Shown: positions 56,309-64,000 of the stretch, piece by piece
How the letters are laid out: each line of letters opens with the position of its first letter
How positions within the stretch are numbered: position 1 is the first letter of the stretch
Source of the DNA: Thalassia testudinum
Taxonomy: Eukaryota; Streptophyta; Magnoliopsida; Alismatales; Hydrocharitaceae
Length of the DNA: 64,000 bases
Reading direction: 5' to 3'
NCBI GenBank assembly: GCA_037157565.1
Contig: JAZHRO010000003.1
Span: 73,162,501 to 73,226,500 of the forward strand
The notes under the pieces: generated by a model
The model's input: only the letters and a program-made list of their open reading frames with translations
What the model was told of the DNA's origin: nothing
Database searches by the model: none
Made by a program: the position numbers and the translations under genes

Positions 56309-56683
56309 GTGGAGGGAAGAAGAAATTTGTGTAAAGGCCTGTAGTAACAATTGCAAGCGTCACTAAAGACCCCACGTAGCTGTCGTTGAAGAACGCACCC
56401 CCACCGCTCACGCCTGTAGCTGGCCTTGAGCCTATAAGCAATTAGTGACGGCTGTAAGCGTCATTAATGGTCTGCCCAAGCTATCCCTAAAGGTCCGCGC
56501 AACTCACGCCTGTTGCTACTGTGCTTGCGCGCCCATCACACGACATGTCGCCTGCGTGCATGTTGGAGTTACGCTGCTGTACTAGCGCTACGGTGCAGGT
56601 GCATGGGCTGGTGCGTGCGCATCGGTGCACATGCGCTGGCTGGTGTACTGGCACTGCCTCAATTGAGCAATTAGGGGGGATTG

Positions 56684-56743
56684 GTGGGTTTCGAACCCAC
56701 GCCCGTCCTTTGAGGAGTGGTTGCCTCACCGTTGCGTGAAGGT
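56684..56743 (-). other. tRNA-like fragment in Elem-B LTR
   Basis: On the minus strand a perfect T-arm, GTGGG TTCGAAA CCCAC (56700-56684), preceded by CGCAACGGTGAGGCAACC, like a D-arm/A-box. A decayed match is at 49320-49375 in the left LTR, which lacks ~20 bp between the arms. No acceptor stem closes, so it is not a working tRNA gene. Confidence 0.5.
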
Positions 56744-57240
56744 AGTGGATGGTCAACTGGAGGGTGATGTGGCATCCACTGATCGTGTGATCGTGGCCGT
56801 TAGATTCTCATCCAACGGTTAGGATATAATCTTTAGCTCTTCTCTTGTGAAGGTGAGGCGTTGTAGAGCGCCCCTCAGGCATTGGATTGAGATCCAACAG
56901 TTAAAATCTCTCCATGTGTGAGGCTGGCGCAGCCGTGGTTCATGTCGGGCGGTCTGGATGGTGCCATGTGGTGCCATCCAGACCATCCATCTTCTTCTTG
57001 TAGAGGGTGCTGCGGAGCTTTGATCGGGGTGATTTTCGCATTGACGGACTGCGATCATCACACCAGATTCATCCGTACAATTAGATTCTCCATCTGAAGC
57101 CCATAAAGATGTTGCACTACCTCCTGGCCATATAAAATGGAAGAATTAATGTACATAATACACAACTACGCTAAATGCCATGGAATGGATGCTATGCATT
57201 ATTTATAACATGATATGTAATGCTAAGTCTAGGAACTATC

Positions 57241-57784
57241 TAGAGCTTCATCTTCTTCACTAACATTTTCAGAGGATCATTATTTTTATTTTATGCATTT
57301 TTATTTCTAGTAGTAAAAGCATTCCTCTACTAGGGTTTCTCATGTAATACAATTCCTCTTTTCTATAAAATATTGCCTTCTTTCTCAATAGCTTTTGTAG
57401 TATCTTTACTGCAATTGTTTTTGCTTTATCTTTAGTGCACTTACACCCCTTTCTTTCTAATTACCTTAGGCCTTCATGTGCCTAGGGTAAGTTTAGAAAG
57501 AAAGTAGTTTCTGTCACTTAGGTTTTAGCTATTAGGTGTAGTTCACTTTCCACCTTCAAATTCATGTTGTCGTTATTTCAAAACATAAAAATCATATATT
57601 CAGACATAATAAAAAGAAAGTCAATTTGCATTTTGAAGCAAGAGAATTGATTTTGCAAAAGGTTGCCTCCGTGGACGACCCTAGATGCCCCACTATCTTG
57701 GTTTAAAAACTTAAAAGCATTTACGATTTCGCGTCTTACAAAGATTTAAAACCCTAATTACAAATCACGCGTATTTTTGTATCA
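57241..57784 (+). repeat. 5' LTR of Elem-C, second part
   Basis: Matches the solo LTR 30375-30920 (shared TCATCTTCTTCAC, ATGTGCCTAGGGT and CGACCCTAGATGCCCCACTA-like text) and ends TTTTTGTATCA at 57784, just before the primer-binding site. Confidence 0.88.
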
Positions 57785-57789
57785 CTTTT

Positions 57790-57806
57790 TGGTGCCGTTG
57801 TCGTCG
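57790..57806 (+). promoter_or_regulatory. Primer-binding site of Elem-C
   Basis: TGGTGCCGTTGTCGTCG, 13 of 17 bases as in the tRNA-Asp type; 5 nt after the LTR end. Confidence 0.8.
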
Positions 57807-59362
57807 AGGCAAGCCTTTGCATTCATTTATTTCTCTTGCTTGAAGTGGATCTCATCCCCTTTCTCTTTTTCTCTCATCTGTGTAGGAAATGCAAGAAGGA
57901 CATGAGATTTTGAAGCTTGAATTGCCTTATCTTCCTACGTAATTGCAGGTTAGTGATTCCAAAACAGGTCACACTTCTTCTAAAAAAACTACCAAAAAAA
58001 TACTAAATCAAGATTTTAGGACTTTAAATATTCTAATTAAGTGGAGTGGTGCAAACTCAAACGCGTTTGATGCTTGTTTGCACTAATTAACACTTCACTT
58101 CAAGTGTTGGTGTTCTAATTTTTGGGTCCAGACTTCTGTTCAGAGTTCAAAAATCAATTTCCAACACGACAAGATTTTGAAAAAAATTGAAATTTCACCC
58201 TGTAATTCCAAATCAAGTTGGAAACAATTGTTGTAAATTTCAAACTAATTGGATTTGTATTTAAGTTCTAAAAGTTCTTGGACTACAGAGGCATCACACC
58301 CTTTAATCAACCTATTTTGGTACTGTCTATGAATTTTAAGAATTTTTGTACTCATCTAATTTTTGTGAAATTTATCTTTCTGGAATCCTTGGGAAACTCT
58401 GCATATCATATAAATTTTCCAAAATTTTTGGAGGCCAGTGCTAGTACTAAAAAGTCAAAAATATCTACAAGTATCATTTCTGCACTTTAATACGAGCACA
58501 AAGACCTTTTTAAAATTATATCAAACAAATTCCTAAAATCCTAAAAAAATATATGGTAGAGTCCTTGTTTGATTTTCCATAAAGTAGTGGTGTTGTTTGA
58601 TTTATTTGGATCACTACATTAAATAGAATGCCTAAAAATGAGCTCATTGGTAGTAAGATTTTTGTATTAGGCTTCAAGTGATTGGGGTTTTCTTTTCATT
58701 TCTAAAGACCAACAACTTAAATGAAATTGATCTTCACGAACACAACTTATTTTTCCTTTGTTTATTGAATCTCAAACTTGTTTGAAGCATTAAAAAAAAA
58801 ACCCTAAAATACATTAACCTAAATCAAATCCTAAAATACAGAAATTCATTCAAAATTGTGTGACAACTTGTTTGCTATTGAAATTACAATCCAATCTTGC
58901 ATACACTAAAAATTGAAATAATAGAGAAATACCCCAATCAATGTCCTCCACATTCTGTGTGCACTATAGTTGCCTAGGCCTAATTAAACATTGTAGCAAT
59001 TTCACCCCTAAGTTTTCATCAACTTAGGCTCGTTGTCTAGGTCTTAAGTTTTCTTCAGTTAATATCAACTCTACAATCTATATTTGGTGTCAGGCTGAGG
59101 AGTTGTGTCAAATGATTAGGTGTGGGTTCACACAAGCCCCTGGGGATTTTCTTGGGAAATGCTTGGGCCCAACCCTCCCCTTATGCAACTTGGCCAGATT
59201 TATTGATAGAATAGGTATTCACTATTGATTTCTTATTTCTTTGATCGATCAAGTCTTTCGTTAAATTTTTAGGGAGTCACATTTAAGTTAGGTCTAGAAT
59301 TTTATTTGATTGATTGCACACTTTCTCTCATCTCTACTCCTCCACTCCCATTCCTCCCTTTT
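57807..59362 (+). other. Elem-C untranslated leader
   Basis: AT-rich, no coding frame. TTGCAG/GTTAGTG at 57948 has a good splice-donor form; TTTTTAG/GGAGTC near 59275 is one possible acceptor. The CT-rich stretch just before the ATG is like that of Elem-G. Confidence 0.5.
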
Positions 59363-61340
59363 ATGCACGGGCGACGATCTCAAAATCCACACTTGGAGGG
59401 ACCATTTGATTTTGCACCCCACGCAAAAAGATCACTTTTTCCATCTTCTTCTGAAAAAATGGAAAATCAACAAAATAGGCTTACTAACCCTTCCACTTCC
59501 ACCTCTAATCCCAATTGTAACCCTTCCACCCAAAATCCCCCCACCTTTGACTTCCCACATTTGGAGCTTCCTAATGATGATTTGCCTTAATCACAACATC
59601 AAGGCCCCCAGCCAGATCTCTACACCTTGATGGCTGAGCAGATTACTCAACTTAATGCCAATCATTAAGTGTTAACTAGGAATATCTAAAACCTAGCCAA
59701 CCAAAGTCCAAACCCACCACCCTATTAGCAGCCTATTGTCCCTCTAAAATATTTTTTTGATTCTTCCTACTACAAGGAATGACCAGCGGTAGTCATACCT
59801 GAAGGGGACTTTGAGATCAAGAAGATGGTTCTGAATTTAATTAAGCATTTTCATGGCCTTCCTAGGGAAGACCCATTCAACCAGCCTGAAGAACTCACTC
59901 TTCTTGTATAAACAACTTGATCGTGAAATGTGCAACAAGACCTTTGGCAAATGTAGCTATTCCCACTATCTCTTAACGATAAGGCCACTTATTGGTTCAG
60001 AACCATTGGCTGACCCATCACCACTTGGCCTTAGCTCAAGAGTGCCTTCCTCAAGAAATTCTTCCTATAAGTTGTACTAATTCCCTGCGAAGATCTATTA
60101 CGACATTTCAACAAAAATCCGGTGAGACTTTTCATGTTTCTTGGAAAAGATTTGAAGATCTCCTAAGAAGTTGCCTACACCATGAGATTCCTTTATGGTA
60201 ACTCAAGCAGATCTTCTATCAAGGATTAGAAGACCAAATCCGACATTTCATCGATGCCTCGTGTGGCGGCAACTTCTTGAATAATGATGCTGAGAGTGTG
60301 TTTGACCTTTTTGAGGAAATGAGTGAAAACTCATTTAATCAAGCTTCCATGAACACATTTTCTAGAACTCCAAACCCACAGTTCAGTGTCTAAGAAATAG
60401 GCACTCAATCTTTCTCGATCACCCAAGATGATCTTCAAATGATCGCCCAGAAACTCAACCAAATGCAAATAAATCAAAAGAAAATTGTGGAAAGACTTTC
60501 CACACCAACCCAAGCTCCACATATTCCACATCTAACCCACCTTAACATTCCTTAGAGAGAGAACTTGCGCAATTTAAACACTATTTTTGCTTGTTATCAT
60601 CGATACCTCAACGCATTTTGTGATTCATTTGGGAATTACAATTATCCAAACTCTAACCCCACTGAAAACATTTCTTCCCTCCAGGGGCAATATAGAAATT
60701 CTTTCATTTGGAAGAATTACTCGAACCACTCTTGGAACAACCTGGTTCCTCCCCAACCTTCAAATCAATTTAGTGGGTATGGGTCAAAATCGACCTTTCA
60801 TCTTGTGCCATCCCAACAAGACATCAATGCCCATATGATGAAAGCCCTGTAGAAAATGCAAACTAAGATGTTGAAAGTAACCCACACTATCACAAATCTG
60901 AATAGTCAGATTGGGGTTACTCAAACTCAAAGACCTGCAAGGCATTTGGCCTCCCAACCCATGCCCAACCCTATTTACCAAAGGAACCAATATTTGGGCA
61001 GAAATCCAAACTACTCAAATCGGCCTCCTACTAATCCACAACCTCAGCAGCCTTCTAGGTTTCCACAACAACAGGCCCCCAACCTCCCCCAAAAGATAAT
61101 CCGACTGCACATGTGGTTACGTTGAGGAGTGGGAAAACCACCACTGATCTCGGGCCTTCACAAAAACCTAGTGAAATCCCCATCCCTGTGCGAATTGACT
61201 CTCTACTCCCACATCAAGAAGGAAAGGAAACACAAAAATCTCCAGACAGGACTCTTATTCCTTCTCCACAAGCTCTACACCCCACCACCAATTGAAAAAG
61301 GAAATTTGAGTCCACCACAATAGAACTCATGGATCTGTTT
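59363..61340 (+). pseudogene. gag of Elem-C
   Basis: ATG at 59363 chosen for MHGRRSQNPHLEGPFDFAP. Open to 59588, then broken text: HFHGLPREDPF (59845), YQGLEDQIRHFIDASCGGN and AESVFDLFEEMSENSFN (about 60215-60340), YRNSFIWKNYSNHSWNN (60690-60740), which holds the place of the YNPGW motif, and HMWLR/VTLRSGKTTT (61113), the usual TLRSG stretch before protease. At least ten stops or shifts. Confidence 0.85.
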
Positions 61341-62153
61341 GGGTAAGTTCAAATCAATATGCCTCTCCTAGATGCAATCAAGTATATACCTACCTATGCC
61401 AAATTATGAAGGAGATCTATACTTCAAAAAGGCAAGCCAAAAATCTAGGATAGGTACATCTTTCGGAGGCTGCAAGCTCTATTATACAGAGCAAGCTTCC
61501 TCCTAGGATGAAAGATCTAGGGGTGCCATTAATTTTAGTTATTATTGATGATACTACTTTTAATCGCGCCAACCTTGATCTTGGTGCCCTAGTTAATATC
61601 ATTCCCACGATTTTATTTGAAGAGTTTCAGCTTGGTCAACTAAAATTTGTTGAGGTTAACCTTCAATTAGCCAACCAATCTACAATCAAAGCTCATGGGA
61701 TTGTCGAGGATGTTTTAGTTAAGGTCTAGAATTGTGTCTTCCCCACAGAATTTTAGTTCTTAACATTGAGGTTCCCAAATCTTTAATGAATGCACCAATA
61801 ATCCTTGGACGACCCTTTTTGGCCACTGCGAAGGCAAATATCAATTGCCACACAGGCAAAATGGATATCACCTATGCAGGACAAATGATCACTCTTGATA
61901 TTTTTAAATCCTTCATGAGATTCTATGATGATAACTTTTTTCGAGGACTCAGATATAGAAATTTCAAATTTGGTGGAGGAGACTATGTTAGTAGATACCC
62001 TTCCTGACCGCAAATTTTTCGAGGAATCTGATTCCGAATCAGTGGTCGGTGAAATCTTTGATTTAGAGATTTGTCTTCCACAATCTATTCCTGATAACCC
62101 CCTAATCATTCCCCTAACCTACCCACTATTCTCTCCGCCCACCCTTCCTCACT
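61341..62153 (+). pseudogene. Protease of Elem-C and end of coding text
   Basis: NLDLGALVNIIPTILFEEF at 61570-61626 (the active site reads DLGAL where DLGAS is usual), LANQSTIKAHGIVEDVLVKV, a stop at 61727, then VLNIEVPKSLMNAPIILGRPFLATAKANINC (61756-61850). A short acidic tail follows (TFFEDSDIEISNLVEE, FFEESDSESVVGEIFDLE) and coding text stops at 62153. No RT follows. Confidence 0.85.
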
Positions 62154-63395
62154 AACTTCACCCACCCTTCATCATTCTTTCCCCAAACCCTTTCTAATGG
62201 ACCTGCCACCAGACCAACCTCTGTACAGCATTCTTCCTGAATTAAAACCTTAGCTAGACTCGGGCCACACTTATTATTTTCCATCAAAGTTCGATCCCTA
62301 TTTTTCTTCCATTCAACATTCTAGGGATCCGAAAGAAGACACACTTTTTGTGTGCATCCAAGTGTCCAAATACTTACACAATTGTCAGTCTTCTGTGCAT
62401 ACCTTCATGCCTGACTGAATGGCAATAAAGATAGCACTGGATGGGAGGTAAGCCATCATTTTTTCTACTTTCTTTTTCCTTTCCTTTTCGAGGTTTTGAC
62501 CATCTTAAACCCAAGTGCCTTTCACTAAGGTGATCCCTTCTCCCTCCTAATGCATGAGGACATTGCATATCATAAGCATAGAGGGGTGTTTCTAAAATTT
62601 TAACGATCGATTTAGGATTTTCAAAACCTAAAAACATACATTTTTCTTTAGGCATTTTTATTTTATTTTTCTGTTAGCATACCTAAAAAAATAAAAATGT
62701 TGAAAACCTTTTTAGGAAAATTTTGAAATCGGGACTAAGGTTGAAAACTCACTTTTGGTACAATGGGATTTAATTCTTAACAAACTAGGGATAAGGATAC
62801 AGATCTAATCATTAGAATTTCAGGGCCTATTTTTAGACTAGATCAAATATCCTTCTAAAAAATTCCACCTGAATTCTAAATAGTTCAGGTGACTTGATCC
62901 TCTTTTGTAATATGGAAAGTATATGGCTTAGTTTCTGATTCGAAATCTTGCATCTCATGCAGAATTTCTTGTGTAAAATTTCATACACAAGTCAACACCT
63001 AAAAACAACTAAAAATTAAAAAAACCCCCTTGTTTGGCCTTAGTAAAAGTCTGAAGCAGATCATTGGTTTGAGTTCTCACCACCGAGCAGGAAAATGCCT
63101 CTTTTGAGGACATGATGCCAACATGTTACTGTTTCGGTGCTACTCTATATCTATATTACATATCTTTAGATGGAGTATTAAAATGCACTTTTGTAGGTCA
63201 AGTGCATTGAATGGTGCTCTACCTATTGTGTCAGAGCAAGAGTTTGAGTTTGCTTGGAGCGCCCCTTTCCACCGCATTGTGTTTTGGGGTTGTGAGCTCC
63301 TGGGTGGTGTCATGGATACTGTTATCTTGAACTATTGGTGCCAAAGTCCCCTCGAGGATTTGTAATAGGAATGATAATCACGACACATCTGTCGT
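62154..63395 (+). other. Elem-C 3' non-coding region
   Basis: Holds the internal purine motif at 62556. Otherwise no domain or long frame on either strand. Confidence 0.55.
62556..62588 (+). promoter_or_regulatory. Internal purine-rich motif of Elem-C
   Basis: GAGGACATTGCATATCA then TAAGCATAGAGGGGTG. Confidence 0.6.
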
Positions 63396-63428
63396 AAGAC
63401 TAAGCAAAAACTAGGCATGGGGGAGAGA
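63396..63428 (+). promoter_or_regulatory. Polypurine tract of Elem-C
   Basis: TAAGACTAAGC (decayed CTAG hairpin) then AAAAACTAGGCATGGGGGAGAGA. It should lie beside a 3' LTR, but the 66 bp that follow do not begin like family III. Confidence 0.7.
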
Positions 63429-63494
63429 CAAAAAAGTTTTAAGCCAAAAACATGCCCTTATAAATGTTGTGTTTTTATAAGCACAGACAGAAGA

Positions 63495-64000
63495 TTTTTT
63501 TTTTTGAATTAGTGAGGATTGCTGTCATAAATCGATAGCGATCCGGAGGGTATTGTATTGCATATCAAAAGAGTATCACGAAAAAGTTGCCCAACTATGT
63601 ATGAGAGACCAACATTCCTTTACAACATTCTCACATCTCACCTGTCTCCCCTGAAACAGCTTATCATTCCGCGCCCTCCACACACACCACAGAATGGCAA
63701 CCATAGACCCCAATGGTCAAACAGCGTTCATGAACCTCTGCCACATAGCATCCCAAGGAGGGAGGGGTTCTAAGCACACCAACCTCCAGATTTTATCCGT
63801 GACCAAGCAAGACGAGAAGATGTGTGTTGCACTATCATAATGTAATCCACATAGGGGTAGGCATTCAGATCAATCCCCATCCTTCTGTGCCTAAGATCAC
63901 CAGTGATCAACCCTTCCCATCTGCAAAGCCACAAGAAAATCTAGACCTTCAGAGGAATTCTCAATAGCCAAATCTTTCTGTCGATGAGATCCCATTCAAC
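63495..64000 (-). mobile_element. LINE-3: 3' end of an L1-clade LINE, continues beyond the window
   Basis: An 11-T run (63495-63505) marks the 3' end on the minus strand. The sequence matches LINE-2 at 45715-46200 closely. Minus-strand text includes WRARNDKLFQGRQ and VKECWSLIHSWATF, the C-terminal end of plant LINE ORF2, followed by the 3' UTR and stem-loop. Confidence 0.88.
63516..63544 (-). other. 3' terminal stem-loop of LINE-3
   Basis: On the minus strand GGATCGCTATCG, 5-nt loop ATTTA, TGACAGCAATCC: 9 pairs plus one G-T of 12. Confidence 0.6.

Larger units (their letters stand above)
45528..57240 (-). mobile_element. Elem-B: gag-protease Ty3/gypsy element without pol
   Basis: Minus-strand element with family II LTRs at both ends, primer-binding site at 55597-55613, gag and protease, internal purine motif and polypurine tract. 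It is a longer sister of Elem-A. The right LTR lacks its last ~45 bp and about 130 bp of the Elem-C LTR beyond it are gone as well, so a deletion removed this junction and no target duplication can be read. Confidence 0.87.
55617..57240 (-). repeat. 5' LTR of Elem-B (family II), outer end deleted
   Basis: Plus-strand start TGATTAATGTG; aligns with the left LTR to CTAGGAACTATC at 57240, then stops about 45 bp short. TATATAAA on the minus strand at 56301-56308. Confidence 0.88.
43896..63494 (+). mobile_element. Elem-C: gag-protease Ty3/gypsy element without pol
   Basis: 5' LTR of family III (43896-45527 and 57241-57784), primer-binding site, leader, gag, protease, internal purine motif, 3' non-coding region and polypurine tract, but no RT, RNase H or integrase. 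It lies in Elem-D, and Elem-B lies in its 5' LTR. After the polypurine tract only about 66 bp remain before LINE-3, and they do not resemble the 5' LTR start. Confidence 0.8.

Noticed and set aside
56684..56743. Possible functional tRNA gene in the Elem-B LTR
   Set aside because: Only the T-arm is perfect; the acceptor stem is absent and the other LTR lacks part of the segment.

Overview
This window is repeat-dense plant nuclear DNA, almost certainly from an angiosperm. Nearly everything in it is retrotransposon: Ty3/gypsy elements of the Athila/Tat kind (DLGAS protease, YNPGW-type gag motif, primer-binding sites close to the 3' end of plant tRNA-Asp) and L1-clade LINEs. I see no host protein gene, rRNA, functional tRNA or CRISPR. 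The genus cannot be told from the sequence. The element names used here (G, A, F, D, C, B and LINE-1 to LINE-3) and LTR families I-IV are labels for this report only.

Layout. 1-5621: Elem-G (+), an element with an open 538-codon gag-like frame, no pol, and a 3' LTR (family IV) containing a TA microsatellite. 5627-12951: Elem-A (-), a complete pair of family II LTRs around a pol-less interior. 12952-15735: a truncated family I LTR (-) next to a family II LTR (-). 15736-27564: Elem-F (+), the only element with pol (protease, RT, RNase H, integrase), all decayed and interrupted by two solo LTRs with perfect 5-bp target duplications. 27565-43895: Elem-D (+), inserted in the 3' LTR of Elem-F; its 5' LTR is split by LINE-1, which is itself split by a solo family III LTR, and its gag is split by a solo family I LTR. 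From 43896: Elem-C (+, gag and protease only), inserted in Elem-D; its 5' LTR is split by Elem-B (-, gag and protease only, 45528-57240), whose left LTR is split by LINE-2 (-). LINE-3 (-) begins at 63495 and runs off the end.

How the parts relate. The insertion order reads F, then D, then C, then B, then LINE-2: five layers. Elements A, B, C and G lack reverse transcriptase and integrase but share with Elem-F a three-prime module: a GAGGACATTGC...TTAGGCATGGGGG motif after the last coding region, then 0.8-1.3 kb of non-coding DNA, then a CTAG-hairpin plus polypurine tract at the 3' LTR. This suggests (inference) that they were moved by enzymes from Elem-F-like relatives. Elements G, B and C share a gag N-terminus (MxGRRSxNP). 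A, B, C and D have splice-donor-like GCAG/GT sites just after the primer-binding site. The three LINEs share a terminal stem-loop before poly(A).

Most reading frames carry stops or frameshifts, so the coding entries are mostly pseudogenes. Boundaries with TG...CA ends and target duplications are firm to the base; others are marked as approximate.
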